The notes beneath the pieces are model-generated. The model saw only the letters and a list, made by a program, of their open reading frames with translations. It was not told the DNA's origin and did no database searches. Below are positions 33,330-42,838 of a DNA stretch of 64,000 nucleotides, piece by piece; position 1 is the first letter of the stretch; the number at the start of each line of letters is the position of its first letter. Source of the DNA: Mycolicibacterium monacense (GTDB lineage Bacteria; Actinomycetota; Actinomycetes; Mycobacteriales; Mycobacteriaceae); contig NZ_AP022617.1 of assembly GCF_010731575.1 (NCBI RefSeq), positions 2,976,001-3,040,000 on the forward strand, in the 5' to 3' direction. The translations under genes and the position numbers were made by a program.

Positions 33330-34535
33330 TCAGCGCAGCACCCGGACCGGCACGTTCTGCCAGCCTGCGACGTTCTGCATGTTCACCCGTCGGCAGCCCG
33401 CCCAGTCCACCTCGTAGGCGGGCATGAAATCGAGCATCTTCTCCAGCGCGATGATGCTCTCCATCCGGGCGAGCGCCGCGCCGAGACAACTGTGGATGCC
33501 GTAGCCGAACCCGAGGTTCTGCGCCTCGGTGCGGTCCCGGTCGATGTCGAACGTGTCCGGATCGGTCCACGCGTCGGGATCCCGGTTGGCCGAACCGCCG
33601 ATGAGGAACACCGGTTTGCCGGCCGGGATGGTCGTCCCGTGCAACTCCACATCGGTCAGCGAGCAGCGCACGTTGTACTGTGCGGGCGCCTCGTAGCGCA
33701 GTAGCTCCTCGACGGCGGCGGGGACCTTGCCGGGGTCGTCGAGCAGTCTGCGCCACTGATCCGGGTTGTGCGCGAACACCACGGCGGCGTTACCGATCAG
33801 CTTGGTGACGGTCTCGGCGCCCGCACCGGCCAACAGCATGGCGAACTGGGTGATCTCGATGTTGTCGAGCGGACCGTGTTCACCGCTCTCGCGCTCGATC
33901 TCGGCGGTGATCAGCCTGCTCAACAAGTCGTCGCCGAGGTTCTTGCGGCGGTCCTTGGTCAACCGGTAGAGGTAGACGGCCATCTCGGTGCCGGCCTGGA
34001 TCCCGCGTTCGCCCATCTCGACCTCGCCGGGCTCGCGGTGCAGGAAGTCGTCGACCCACAGTCGCATCTGCTGGCGATGCTCGGCGGGCACCCCGATCAT
34101 GCGGCTGATGATCTCGATCGGGAACAGCGCCGAAAAGTCCTGCACCATATCGAATCCGGCGGGATCAACGGCACGCACACAGTCGTCGATCACCTCCTCG
34201 ACCATGGGCCGCAGCGACTGGATGGCCCGAGGTGTGAACACCTTGTTGAGCAGGCTGCGCATGTGGCGGTGTTCGGGCGGGTCCATCATGATGATCGACT
34301 TGTGGGGCGGCGGATCCTCGTTGCGCACCATGGCCAGATCCACCCCGCGCGCCGAGGAGTACGTGGCGAAGTTCTTGAACGCCGCCGCAACATCCGCATG
34401 CCGGCTCAACGCGTAGAAGTCGTACTGGTCGCTGTAATAGACCGGCGCCTCCTGCCGCAACCGGCGATACGTGTCGTACGGACCGTTGAAGAAATCCTCG
34501 GAGAACGGGTCGAACACGAGCTTCGTCTGGGTCAT
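33330..34535 (-). CDS. Cytochrome P450
   Basis: 401 residues from the ATG at 34535. Heme loop FGYGIHSCLGAALARME, ExxR in EELLR, and I-helix LLAGAGAETVTK, where Glu stands in the place of the usual acidic Asp before Thr. MMDPPEHRHMRSLLNKVF is the usual substrate-lid region. It lies 8 bp downstream of an aldehyde dehydrogenase on the same strand, suggesting alcohol then acid formation at one carbon. The pair is driven from a promoter with two operator copies. Confidence 0.92.
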   Translation of the reverse strand: MTQTKLVFDPFSEDFFNGPYDTYRRLRQEAPVYYSDQYDFYALSRHADVAAAFKNFATYSSARGVDLAMVRNEDPPPHKSIIMMDPPEHRHMRSLLNKVFTPRAIQSLRPMVEEVIDDCVRAVDPAGFDMVQDFSALFPIEIISRMIGVPAEHRQQMRLWVDDFLHREPGEVEMGERGIQAGTEMAVYLYRLTKDRRKNLGDDLLSRLITAEIERESGEHGPLDNIEITQFAMLLAGAGAETVTKLIGNAAVVFAHNPDQWRRLLDDPGKVPAAVEELLRYEAPAQYNVRCSLTDVELHGTTIPAGKPVFLIGGSANRDPDAWTDPDTFDIDRDRTEAQNLGFGYGIHSCLGAALARMESIIALEKMLDFMPAYEVDWAGCRRVNMQNVAGWQNVPVRVLR

Positions 34536-34543
34536 CGTCTCCC

Positions 34544-36034
34544 TCAACCGTGGCTGCGCCGGAGCCGGCGATGGTTGCGCCTGCGGGCCATCCGCAGCCG
34601 GAACTCGGTGCTGCGCCGCATGGCGGCCCCGAACGGAGGTGCGGCGCTGCCGGTGATCGAGAACGGCAGGTCGCTGCCTACCACGGACCGGTGGTGGCTG
34701 AAGGTGTCGAACCCGGCCTTGCCATGGTAGGCGCCCATCCCACTGCGCCCCACCCCACCGAACGGCGCGTCGGACGGGATCATCTGTGCGGCAAAGTCGT
34801 TGCGGGCCACCCCGCCGCTGCACGTCCGGCGCACGAAGGTACGGAAATCGTGGTCGTCGGGGCCGAACCAATACGCCACCAGCGGAGCGGGACGGCTGTT
34901 GACGTGGTCGATCACCTCGTCCGTCGTGGAATACCCGAGCACGGACAACACCGGCCCGAACACCTCCTCGGAGGCGATGCGCATCGTCGGTGCCACGTCG
35001 CGGATCAGCGTGGGCGCGATCTTGCGCGATCTCCGGTCCGGAAGCGTTTCACCCGGTGGGACAACGCTGTTCACGCGGGCGCCGCCGGCACGGGCGTCGT
35101 CGATCAGGCCGACGACCCGGTCGAAATTGGCGTCGTTGACCGACGAGCAGTAGTCATCGCTACCGGTGATCGACGGGAACATCCGCCGCCACGCGGCGAG
35201 CACGGTCGCGCTGAACTCGTCGACGAGGTACTCGGGCACCAGGACGTAATCGGGGCAGACGCAGACCTGCCCACCATTGACCATGCGGCCCTGCGCGATC
35301 CGCACGGCTGCGCGCCGGAGGTCGGCGCGCGGCCCGACCACGGCCGGATTCTTACCTCCGAGCTCGAGCGTGACCGGGACGAGGTTCGCCGCGGCGGCGC
35401 GCTGCACGTGTACGCCGACCGCCGGTGAACCGGTGAAGAACAGGTGGTCGAAGGGCAGCGCGGTGAACGCCGCGGCGGTGTCCGGCCCACCCGTGACCAC
35501 GGTGAGTTCGGCCGCGTCGAAGTAGTCGGGGGCGCGGGCCTCGAGCAGTTCGGCGGTGTGCGCGGTGATCTCCGACATCTTGATCATCACCCGGTTGCCC
35601 GCCGCGAAGGCGGCGGCCGCGGGCAGGACGACGAGGTTGACGGGGAAGTTCCACGGTCCGACGATCCCGACCACACCGACCGGGACCGGTTCCACCTCGG
35701 CCCGCAGCCCTGCCAGCCGCGCCGGACGCAACAGCGTGGTGCTCCGCATCCATTTCGCCACATGGGACCTCGTGTGCTCGATCACCGGAAGCGCTCCCAT
35801 GATCTCGGTGAACAGGGCACCGGGTCTGGGGCGCGTTCCGTAATCGGCGGACATCGCGTCGACGATGGCGTCGGCGTTGTCGAGCATCAGCGCGGTGAGC
35901 CGGTCGATGCGGTCGCGCCGCACGGCGGCGGTCGGCGGCCCCTCCGCGCGAAAGGCGCTGCGCTGACGCTGCAACGCCGTGCACAACCGTTCGTGATCTC
36001 CGGCATTGTCGACCCGTTCGGCGACTGTGGTCAT
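34544..36034 (-). CDS. Aldehyde dehydrogenase, coniferyl-aldehyde-dehydrogenase-like
   Basis: 496 residues. ALDH motifs PWNFPVNLVV, FTGSPAVGVHV, ELGGKNPAVV and catalytic Cys in GGQVCVCPDYVLVPE; the acid FGPVLSVLGY lies near the C-terminus. The DYGTRPRP start and the lack of an N-terminal arm fit the coniferyl-aldehyde type. A basic C-terminal tail (RRSTEFRLRMARRRNHRRLRR) is unusual and could bind membrane or nucleic acid. It probably oxidises a pathway aldehyde to an acid with NAD(P). Its promoter region holds two copies of the island operator. Confidence 0.9.
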   Translation of the reverse strand: MTTVAERVDNAGDHERLCTALQRQRSAFRAEGPPTAAVRRDRIDRLTALMLDNADAIVDAMSADYGTRPRPGALFTEIMGALPVIEHTRSHVAKWMRSTTLLRPARLAGLRAEVEPVPVGVVGIVGPWNFPVNLVVLPAAAAFAAGNRVMIKMSEITAHTAELLEARAPDYFDAAELTVVTGGPDTAAAFTALPFDHLFFTGSPAVGVHVQRAAAANLVPVTLELGGKNPAVVGPRADLRRAAVRIAQGRMVNGGQVCVCPDYVLVPEYLVDEFSATVLAAWRRMFPSITGSDDYCSSVNDANFDRVVGLIDDARAGGARVNSVVPPGETLPDRRSRKIAPTLIRDVAPTMRIASEEVFGPVLSVLGYSTTDEVIDHVNSRPAPLVAYWFGPDDHDFRTFVRRTCSGGVARNDFAAQMIPSDAPFGGVGRSGMGAYHGKAGFDTFSHHRSVVGSDLPFSITGSAAPPFGAAMRRSTEFRLRMARRRNHRRLRRSHG

Positions 36035-36063
36035 CCCCTGCTCCAGACGATTCTCGTTGCCCG

Positions 36064-36082
36064 TGCGGTAAGGGTAACGGTA
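36064..36082. promoter_or_regulatory. Island operator, weaker copy (36064)
   Basis: On the minus strand, TACCGTTACCCTTACCGCA matches 12 of 16 arm positions. Its centre is 29 bp from that of the perfect copy at 36093 and it lies 30 bp from the aldehyde dehydrogenase start. Confidence 0.4.
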
Positions 36083-36092
36083 AATGCACCAC

Positions 36093-36111
36093 TACTGTAA
36101 TGGTTACAGTA
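36093..36111. promoter_or_regulatory. Island operator, perfect copy (36093)
   Basis: TACTGTAATGGTTACAGTA has perfect 8-bp arms. It ends 12 bp before the GTG of the P450 gene, covering the ribosome-binding region, and lies 59 bp from the divergent aldehyde dehydrogenase start. Confidence 0.8.
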
Positions 36112-36122
36112 AAGTCGGCGTC

Positions 36123-37340
36123 GTGGGACCCTCGATTCGGGATGACGCCGTCACCGCCCCAAAGCCGGACGGTTACCTGCGGGACCCCTACCCGCACTTT
36201 GCCGAGAAGCGCAACGCGTGCGGTGTCTTTCATGGCAGCGTGATCGACTACTCGAAGACACCGGAGTCCCTGCGTCCCACCGACGGGTACGCCGCCCTGT
36301 CGTTCGACGCGGTCAACCGGGTCTTCCGGGACGGCAAGGTGTTCAGTTCCACCCTGTACGACACCACGATCGGGCTGTTCACCGGGCCCACCATCCTGGC
36401 GATGGAGGGTCACCCGCACCGTGACCACCGCAACCTCGTCTCGGCCGCCTTCAAGTCGAAATCCCTGGCCCGGTGGGAACCGACGATCGTGCGACCGGTG
36501 GTCACCGCGCTGATCGACGAGTTCGTCGACGCCGGTCACGCCGATCTGGTGCGCGAGTTCACCCTCGAGTTCCCCACTCGCGTCATCGCCCGATTGCTCG
36601 GGCTGCCCGAGGAGGACCTGCCGATGTTCCGGCGGCGCGCCGTCGAGCTGATCAGCTACACGGTGAACTACCAGCGGGCGTTCGACGCCTCCGCGGCGCT
36701 GGAGACCTACTTCGTCGAACAGATGGAACTGCGCCGGTCACATCCGACCGACGACATCATCGGCGACCTCGTCACCGCCGAGATCGACGGCGAGAAGCTC
36801 ACCGACGAGGCGATCTACTCGTTCCTGCGCCTGCTGCTGCCCGCGGGGCTGGAGACCACGTACCGCTCGTCGGGCAACCTGCTGTACCTCCTGCTCACCC
36901 ACCCCGACCAGTTCGCCGCGGTGCAGGCCGATCGCGGTCTGATCCCCCAGGCCATCGAGGAAGGGCTGCGGTACGAGACGCCGCTGACCACCGTCCAGCG
37001 GTTCACCACCGTCGACACCGAACTCGAGGGCGTGGCCATCCCGAAGAACACCGTGATCGATGCGTGCATCGGGTCGGCGAACCGTGACGAGAAGCGCTGG
37101 GCACGCGCCGACGAGTTCGACGTCTTCCGTGACCGCGTCCCGCACATCTCGTTCGCCGCGGGCGCGCACACCTGCCTCGGACTCCACCTGGCGCGCATGG
37201 AGACTCGCGTCGCGCTGGAATGCCTGCTGGACCGGGTGCGCGACATCCGACTCGTCACCGACGACGACCCGCACATCTTCGGCCAGCCGTTCCGCTCGCC
37301 GACGGCGATTCCGGTGACGTTCGAACCCGTCGCGCGCTAA
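36123..37340 (+). CDS. Cytochrome P450
   Basis: 405 residues from the GTG at 36123; an ATG at 36084 would read through the operator and is unlikely. I-helix LLPAGLETTYRS, ExxR in EEGLR, heme loop FAAGAHTCLGLHLARME. The Gly-Leu-Glu-Thr arrangement is unusual for the oxygen-activating site. It is monocistronic; its stop overlaps the stop of the convergent aldehyde dehydrogenase by 3 bases. With the operator 12 bp upstream and no clear Shine-Dalgarno, the transcript may be leaderless. Confidence 0.92.
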   Translation: MGPSIRDDAVTAPKPDGYLRDPYPHFAEKRNACGVFHGSVIDYSKTPESLRPTDGYAALSFDAVNRVFRDGKVFSSTLYDTTIGLFTGPTILAMEGHPHRDHRNLVSAAFKSKSLARWEPTIVRPVVTALIDEFVDAGHADLVREFTLEFPTRVIARLLGLPEEDLPMFRRRAVELISYTVNYQRAFDASAALETYFVEQMELRRSHPTDDIIGDLVTAEIDGEKLTDEAIYSFLRLLLPAGLETTYRSSGNLLYLLLTHPDQFAAVQADRGLIPQAIEEGLRYETPLTTVQRFTTVDTELEGVAIPKNTVIDACIGSANRDEKRWARADEFDVFRDRVPHISFAAGAHTCLGLHLARMETRVALECLLDRVRDIRLVTDDDPHIFGQPFRSPTAIPVTFEPVAR

Positions 37341-38878
37341 CCGGTTCGCGGGGTGCGGTGGGCGATCGTCTTGGTCTCCAGGTACTGCTCGAAACCCTCG
37401 ATCCCGCACTGCCGCCCGATCCCACTGCTCTTGTATCCGCCGAACGGCGCGTCGGCGCCATAGAACATGCCGCCGTTGACGCCGATCGAACCGGTCCGGA
37501 CCCGGTGGGCGATGCCCATACCGCGGTCGAGCGACGACGACAGCACGGCGCCGGCCAAACCGTAGGCGCTGTCGTTGGCGATCCTGACCGCCTCGTCGTC
37601 ATCGCGGAACGGGATCACCACCAGCACCGGCCCGAAGGTCTCCTCCTGCGCGATCGCAGCGCTGTTGTCCACACCGGTGATCAGTGTCGGCGCCACGAAG
37701 TGCCCGCCGGCGAGGTGCTCGGCCAGACCCTCGACAACGCCTCCACCGGTGACGATCTCGGCGCCGTCGCGGCGCGCCTGCGCGCATGCGTCGAGCACCT
37801 TGCGCTGCTGGCGGGCGCTGATCAGCGGGCCGACGAAGGTCGACGGCGACGCGGGGTCGCCGACGGGAACCGCCTCGAACGCCGCGGCGATCTCGCCGAC
37901 CGCCTGCTCGAGCAGCGATTCGTGGATGATCAGCCGCGTCGTCATCGCACACGCCTGACCCGCGTGCGCGAGTACGCCGATGGCGCCGGGCAGGATCCGG
38001 GCGGGTTTGGCGTCGTCGAGCACGATCAGCGCCGACTTGCCGCCCAGTTCGAGGAAGGTCCGCTTCATGGTGTCGGCGCCCCGGCGCATCAGATGCCTGC
38101 CCACGGCGGTGGATCCGGTGAAGGAGACCATGTCGACGCGCGGATCGGCGCCGAGAATCTCGGCCACGTCGTTGGACGGCGTCGGGGCGACGTTGACCAC
38201 CCCGGGCGGGATGTCGGTGCGCTCGGCGATCAACCTGCCGAGTCGCGTGGCGTTCCACGGCGTGTGCGGGTCCGGTTTGAGCACAACGGTGTTGCCGGTG
38301 GCCAGCGCGGGACCGAGTTTGTTGAGGATCACCTCGATCGGATAGTTCGACGGGGTGATCGCGGCAACCACCCCGACGGGTTCCTTGACGACGGTGCGCA
38401 CGTTGCGCTCACCGAACAGGCCGCCCCCGGACAGCGTTCGCGCCCAAGCGAAGTCGTCGACGAGTGCGGCCGGGTACCGCAGCGATTCGGTCAGCGGCCA
38501 GTCGAGTTGGGCGTCCCTGGTCGACATCACCGGGCAACCGACCTCGGCGACCAGTTCCTCACGCAGGTCCTCGCGTTCGGATTCGATGGCCTCCTGCAGT
38601 TGATGCAGGCAGCGCACGCGCAGCGCACGGTTGGTCGACCAGTCCGATGTGTCGAAGGCGCGCCGCGCGGCGGCGATCGCCCGGTCCATGTCCTCGGCCG
38701 TGGCCGCCGCGGTGTCCCCCAGCAACCGCCCCGTGGCGGGACTGTGGTTGTCGAACCGCCCACCGGAGGCCGACTCGGTGAGTTCGCCGTTGATCAGCAT
38801 CCGCGGTTCCGCCCGGCGGGCCGCTCGTTCACCGACTTCGACGCTCGTCTCGGTGCGGTCCTCGACGACGTCGCTCAC
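37337..38878 (-). CDS. Aldehyde dehydrogenase
   Basis: 513 residues from the GTG at 38878, with AGGAGG at ideal spacing. Motifs TPSNYPIEVILNKLGPALATGN, FTGSTAVGRHLM, ELGGKSALIV and catalytic Cys in AGQACAMTTR, then EETFGPVLVV. A classical NAD(P)-dependent ALDH. Distinct from the ALDH at 34544, so the pathway may contain two aldehyde steps. It is divergent from the CoA-transferase, with an island operator between them. Confidence 0.92.
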   Translation of the reverse strand: MSDVVEDRTETSVEVGERAARRAEPRMLINGELTESASGGRFDNHSPATGRLLGDTAAATAEDMDRAIAAARRAFDTSDWSTNRALRVRCLHQLQEAIESEREDLREELVAEVGCPVMSTRDAQLDWPLTESLRYPAALVDDFAWARTLSGGGLFGERNVRTVVKEPVGVVAAITPSNYPIEVILNKLGPALATGNTVVLKPDPHTPWNATRLGRLIAERTDIPPGVVNVAPTPSNDVAEILGADPRVDMVSFTGSTAVGRHLMRRGADTMKRTFLELGGKSALIVLDDAKPARILPGAIGVLAHAGQACAMTTRLIIHESLLEQAVGEIAAAFEAVPVGDPASPSTFVGPLISARQQRKVLDACAQARRDGAEIVTGGGVVEGLAEHLAGGHFVAPTLITGVDNSAAIAQEETFGPVLVVIPFRDDDEAVRIANDSAYGLAGAVLSSSLDRGMGIAHRVRTGSIGVNGGMFYGADAPFGGYKSSGIGRQCGIEGFEQYLETKTIAHRTPRTG

Positions 38879-38913
38879 CGGTCCTCCTATAGGATCACAG
38901 TTGTTGGTGGCGT

Positions 38914-38932
38914 AACTGTAACCATTACGGTA
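38914..38932. promoter_or_regulatory. Island operator, strong copy (38914)
   Basis: AACTGTAACCATTACGGTA matches 14 of 16 arm positions. It lies 36 bp upstream of the aldehyde dehydrogenase and 50 bp upstream of the CoA-transferase start in the divergent region. Confidence 0.7.
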
Positions 38933-38981
38933 ACCCAGCACCGCGGTGCCTGTCTGCCCCGTCGAGATGTCAGGAGAGCCA

Positions 38982-40208
38982 GTGATCAAGGTGATGGAGG
39001 GCGTACGGGTCCTCGAGGTCGCACAGTTCACCTTCGTGCCGGCGGCGGGTGCCATCCTCGCCGACTGGGGTGCCGACGTCATCAAGGTCGAACACCCCGT
39101 GCGCGGTGACACCCAACGCGGTTTCATCAACATGGGCGGATTCCAACTGGATCCGAACCGGCATCCGCTCATCGAGCACCCCAACCGCGGTAAGCGCAGC
39201 GTCGGTATCGACGTGTCGACGCCGGACGGCCAGGAGGTGCTCTACGAGATCGCCAAGACCGCGGACGTGTTCCTGACCAACTACCTGCCCGCACAGCGGC
39301 AGAAGAACAAGTTCGACGTCGAACACATCCGGGCGGCGAACCCGAAGATCATCTACGCCCGCGGCAGCGCCTACGGCGACAAGGGCCCCGAACGTGACGT
39401 GGGCGGTTTCGACGGCACCGCGTTCTGGACGCGCAGCGGGGTGGGTCATGCGCTGACCCCCGAGGAGATCGGCGGCGCGCTGTCGCAGGGCATCCCGGCC
39501 TTCGGCGATTCGATCGGCGGGATGAACATCGCCGGAGGGATCTCGGCGGCACTGTTCCACCGGATGCGCACCGGCGAAGCGGTCGAACTCGACGTGTCCC
39601 TGCTCAGCACCGCCTGGTGGGCGGCCGGAGCCAGCGTCACGCAGGGTATGGAGACCGGTGAGACGATGCGCTCGCTGATGCCCGACTCGGCGAGCCCCTC
39701 GGTCAACCCGTTCCTGGGCAACTACCTGACCTCCGACGGCGGCACGATCAACCTGTGCATCGTCAGTCCGACGGGGTACATCCGGGACGCCTTCGAACAC
39801 CTCGGCCTGCCCGAACTGGCCGACGACCCGCGCTTCAACGATGTCATGCCGCTCATCGAGAATGCCCCGGCCGCAGTGCAATTGATCGCCGATGCCATCC
39901 GCAGCAAACCGTTCGACTACTGGCGCCGGCACCTGAAGACGATGAAGGGCCAGTGGGCGCCGTTCCAGAGCCTCGTCGATCTGGGCACCGACGAGCAGGC
40001 CATCGCCAACGACATGGTCGTCGAGGTCGAGGCCAACGACGGCGGCGAACCGTTCAAGGTGGTGCGCGGCCCGGTGCAGTTCAACCACGAACCGCTGGTC
40101 ACGACCCGCGCGCCGCAGGCCTCCGAACACACCGAGATCGTGCTCATGGAGTTGGGTCTGGACTGGGACCGCATCGAGGCGCTCAAGGACTCGGGCGCCA
40201 TCGCCTGA
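38982..40208 (+). CDS. CaiB/BaiF family (class III) CoA-transferase
   Basis: 408 residues from the GTG at 38982 (CAGGAGAG upstream). Start [35 protein letters not shown], then [13 protein letters not shown] and the active-site Asp region [25 protein letters not shown]. The family moves CoA between acids without ATP, often for bile acid, carnitine or terpenoid substrates. Here it could reuse CoA from pathway end products. A single subunit is present, as is usual. The operator at 38914 controls its promoter. Confidence 0.92.
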   Translation: MIKVMEGVRVLEVAQFTFVPAAGAILADWGADVIKVEHPVRGDTQRGFINMGGFQLDPNRHPLIEHPNRGKRSVGIDVSTPDGQEVLYEIAKTADVFLTNYLPAQRQKNKFDVEHIRAANPKIIYARGSAYGDKGPERDVGGFDGTAFWTRSGVGHALTPEEIGGALSQGIPAFGDSIGGMNIAGGISAALFHRMRTGEAVELDVSLLSTAWWAAGASVTQGMETGETMRSLMPDSASPSVNPFLGNYLTSDGGTINLCIVSPTGYIRDAFEHLGLPELADDPRFNDVMPLIENAPAAVQLIADAIRSKPFDYWRRHLKTMKGQWAPFQSLVDLGTDEQAIANDMVVEVEANDGGEPFKVVRGPVQFNHEPLVTTRAPQASEHTEIVLMELGLDWDRIEALKDSGAIA

Positions 40209-40236
40209 TCCCTGCAGCCCGCGAGCCACAGGCACT

Positions 40237-40255
40237 TACCGTAAGCGTTACAGTT
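40237..40255. promoter_or_regulatory. Island operator, strong copy (40237)
   Basis: TACCGTAAGCGTTACAGTT matches 14 of 16 arm positions and sits 17 bp before the ATG of the SCP2-type thiolase. It follows the CoA-transferase stop by 28 bp, giving that gene its own promoter. Confidence 0.7.
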
Positions 40256-40272
40256 GAGATATCATCACCGGC

Positions 40273-41418
40273 ATGAACGATGTCGCGATCATCGGTGTGG
40301 GCCTGCATCCGTTCGGCCGGTTCGAGGGTAAGTCGGCGATGCAGATGGGCGTCGACGCGATCTTCGCCGCGGTCGACGACGCCGGCGTCGCGTGGTCGGA
40401 TGTGCAGTTCGCCACCGGCGGCAGTTGGACGGTGGCCAACCCCGACGCCATCGTCGGCATGGTCGGGCTCTCGGGTATTCCGTTCACCAATGTCTTCAAC
40501 GCCTGCGCCACCGCAGCGAGTGCGCTGAAGGCCTGCGCCGACGGAATCCGATTGGGCGACTACGACATCGGCATCGCGATCGGCCTGGACAAGCATCCGC
40601 GCGGCGCCTTCACCGAGGATCCCGCACTGGTGGGCATGCCGTCCTGGTACGCGGAGAACGGCCAGTACCTGACCACGCAGTTCTTCGGTATGAAGGCCAA
40701 TCGCTATCTGCACGATCACCAGATCTCCCACGCCACGCTCGCCAAGGTGGCCGCCAAGAACTTCCGCAACGGGGCGCTCAACCCGAATGCGTTCCGGCGC
40801 AAGCCGATGACCGAGGAGCAGATCCTCGACTCGACGATGCTGAACTATCCGCTCACGCAGTACATGTTCTGCGCGCCCGACGAAGGGGCCGCCGCGGTGG
40901 TGATGTGCCGCGCCGACCTGGCCCACCGCTACACCTCGAAACCGGTGTACCTGCGCGCGGTGGAGGTCCGCACCCGGCAGTACGGCGCGTACGAGGTCAA
41001 TACCACGTTCGCGCCCGTCGACGAGGACGTCGCGCCGACGGTGTACGCGGCCAGGTCGGCGTTCGAGAAGGCCGGCATCGCGCCGACCGACGTCGACGTC
41101 GTCCAGTTGCAGGACACCGACGCCGGCGCGGAGATCATCCACATGGCCGAATGCGGATTCTGCGCCGACGGCGATCAGGAGAAGCTGCTGGCCGACGGCG
41201 CCACCGAGATCGGCGGCCCACTGCCGATCAACACCGACGGTGGCCTGATCGCCAACGGCGAGCCGATCGGCGCATCGGGCCTGCGCCAGATCCACGAGCT
41301 GGTCCGGCAATTGCGGGGCGAGGCCGGAGACCGACAGGTACCCGGTGAGCCACGGGTCGGGTTCGGGCAGCTCTACGGTGCGCCCGGTACCGCCGCGGCC
41401 ATGATCGTGTCCACCTGA
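40273..41418 (+). CDS. SCP2-type thiolase-fold protein (Ltp2-like)
   Basis: 381 residues. Nucleophile region FNACATAASALKACADGI with Cys78, but the conserved GHPxG histidine motif reads GEPIGASG and the second Cys loop reads GQLYGAPG. These replacements resemble non-thiolytic relatives such as the steroid side-chain aldolase Ltp2, which uses tyrosines and a DUF35 partner. No DUF35 gene is next to it. It may therefore cleave a C-C bond by retro-aldol rather than thiolysis (inference). It has its own promoter with an island operator and ends at a long hairpin. Confidence 0.85.
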   Translation: MNDVAIIGVGLHPFGRFEGKSAMQMGVDAIFAAVDDAGVAWSDVQFATGGSWTVANPDAIVGMVGLSGIPFTNVFNACATAASALKACADGIRLGDYDIGIAIGLDKHPRGAFTEDPALVGMPSWYAENGQYLTTQFFGMKANRYLHDHQISHATLAKVAAKNFRNGALNPNAFRRKPMTEEQILDSTMLNYPLTQYMFCAPDEGAAAVVMCRADLAHRYTSKPVYLRAVEVRTRQYGAYEVNTTFAPVDEDVAPTVYAARSAFEKAGIAPTDVDVVQLQDTDAGAEIIHMAECGFCADGDQEKLLADGATEIGGPLPINTDGGLIANGEPIGASGLRQIHELVRQLRGEAGDRQVPGEPRVGFGQLYGAPGTAAAMIVST

Positions 41419-41423
41419 CCACC

Positions 41424-41483
41424 GCGAGCAGACAGAGAATCGCCCCGAAACACCTGCGTTCAGGCGATTCTGCGTCTGCTCGC
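41424..41483. terminator. Long hairpin, terminator after the SCP2-type thiolase
   Basis: Arms 41424-41444 and 41463-41483 pair at 19 of 21 positions around an 18-base loop. The outer ends GCGAGCAGAC/GTCTGCTCGC match the hairpin at 61059-61118, marking a second hairpin family. Confidence 0.75.
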
Positions 41484-41486
41484 CGA

Positions 41487-41604
41487 ATTTTCCCGGCGCT
41501 CACCGACTTCATCCCCAATCCCACGTTCGAGCGCGTCGCCGCACCCGGGGCGCACGAGAAGTTCTTCGCCGGTGAGAACAGCGAGGGCCTCACGCTGCGC
41601 TCGT
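41487..41604 (+). pseudogene. Remnant of an amidohydrolase gene
   Basis: The plus-strand frame starting at 41499 reads LTDFIPNPTFERVAAPGAHE and continues KFFAGENSEG. Residues of the intact amidohydrolase at 46348-47553 in the same order read HFIPNPTFDPIIEPGCLDLL then FRGEIPEG: 14 of 28 positions are identical, including the run FIPNPTF. Start, end and most of the gene are missing, and the upstream side joins the hairpin. It is a decayed fragment of a third family member, left between the thiolase and FadE genes. Confidence 0.7.
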
Positions 41605-41644
41605 CAACCCCGCGCTCGCGGCCTGAGACCGGGCCGCCGAGAGG

Positions 41645-42838
41645 TCAGCCCGCCTTCTTCACCGGCGGTGAGTAATTCGGCTTCCCGAGACCGAGCGCGT
41701 ATTGCGCGATCATGTTCCGGAACACCTCGAGCGTGCCGCCGTAGATACCCACCAGCGGGGCGAACCGGTACACGTATTCGGCGCCGCCGTCGTCGGCCGC
41801 ACCGTCAGTGCCGATCGGCAGGGTCGAGGCCGCCCCGAGGATGTCCATCAGATCCGGTGAGACGTCGCGCATGGTCTGCGCGATGGCGACCCGGCCGAAG
41901 ATGCTCGGCGCGCTCAGCGCGGCCTCCACGCGGGCGGCGCTGCGCCCCAGTCGGTATGCGACCGACTGGTCGTCGATGAGTCGGCGTCCACCGGGGTCGG
42001 GTCGGCAGACCTTCCCGGCGATCCGGTCGAGTGCGTCGGCCATGAACCCGGCCTGGTGCATCATGATCGACACGTCGGCCAGACCGTCCTCGGCCGCGGC
42101 CACCGCACCGTGCTCGGCGTTGAGCGGTTCCCGCAGCACGGTCCATCCCCCGTTGACCTCGCCGAGGCGATAGCGATCGTCGACCCGCACGTCGCTGTAG
42201 TACACGATGTTGGTGCGATCGCCGTCGACGGTGCGGATGCCCTGGATCTCGATGCCGGTCGAGTCGAGCGGCACCAGGAACATCGTCAGGCTCTGGTGTT
42301 TGGGCGCCGCCGGGTCGGTGTTGGTGATGAGGAAGACGTACTGGCAGTTGTGCGCACCGGTGGTGAACATCTTCGAGCCGTTGATGATCCATTGGTCGCC
42401 GTCCCGCACCGCCCTGGTCTTACAGGTCGCGATGTCCGAGCCGCCCTCGGGTTCGGTGTAGCCCAGGCACAGTCGGACATGTCCGCTGAACACCCGGGGC
42501 AGCACCTCGTCGCGCACCTCCGGGGTGGCGAACTTGTCGACCGAGCGGGCCACCATCGACGTCGTCCCCCAGGTCACCCACGGGACGTGGTAGCGGCGCT
42601 TCTCCAGTTCCCAGATGCGCCGGCGGACCCGACTGAAGCCGCCGTCGGCCTCGGACTTCCACTCGCGCTCCAGGTATCCGGCCTCGCCGAGCGCCAGGTG
42701 CACACCCTCGTCGAAGTTGTCGCCGGTTTCGCGGTCGCGCCGCTTGACCTCCTCGGTCACGTGCTCGCGCAGGAATGCCCGCACCTCGTCGCGGAACTGC
42801 GCGTCCTCATCGGACAATTCGACCCGGGAGAAATCCAT
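41645..42838 (-). CDS. Acyl-CoA dehydrogenase, large partner of a paired FadE
   Basis: 397 residues. ACAD features LGYTEPEGGSDIATCKTRAV (FAD/substrate loop), MFTTGAHNCQYVF and C-terminal LVGIYGGTLEVFRNMIAQ. The YEGT glutamate seen in medium-chain enzymes is Gly here, as in steroid-type FadE proteins where the base lies elsewhere. The start codon abuts the stop of the second FadE with no gap, implying a heteromeric alpha2beta2 dehydrogenase of the ChsE type. It probably makes a 2-enoyl-CoA from a bulky acyl-CoA. Last gene of a six-gene operon from 48392. Confidence 0.9.
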   Translation of the reverse strand: MDFSRVELSDEDAQFRDEVRAFLREHVTEEVKRRDRETGDNFDEGVHLALGEAGYLEREWKSEADGGFSRVRRRIWELEKRRYHVPWVTWGTTSMVARSVDKFATPEVRDEVLPRVFSGHVRLCLGYTEPEGGSDIATCKTRAVRDGDQWIINGSKMFTTGAHNCQYVFLITNTDPAAPKHQSLTMFLVPLDSTGIEIQGIRTVDGDRTNIVYYSDVRVDDRYRLGEVNGGWTVLREPLNAEHGAVAAAEDGLADVSIMMHQAGFMADALDRIAGKVCRPDPGGRRLIDDQSVAYRLGRSAARVEAALSAPSIFGRVAIAQTMRDVSPDLMDILGAASTLPIGTDGAADDGGAEYVYRFAPLVGIYGGTLEVFRNMIAQYALGLGKPNYSPPVKKAG

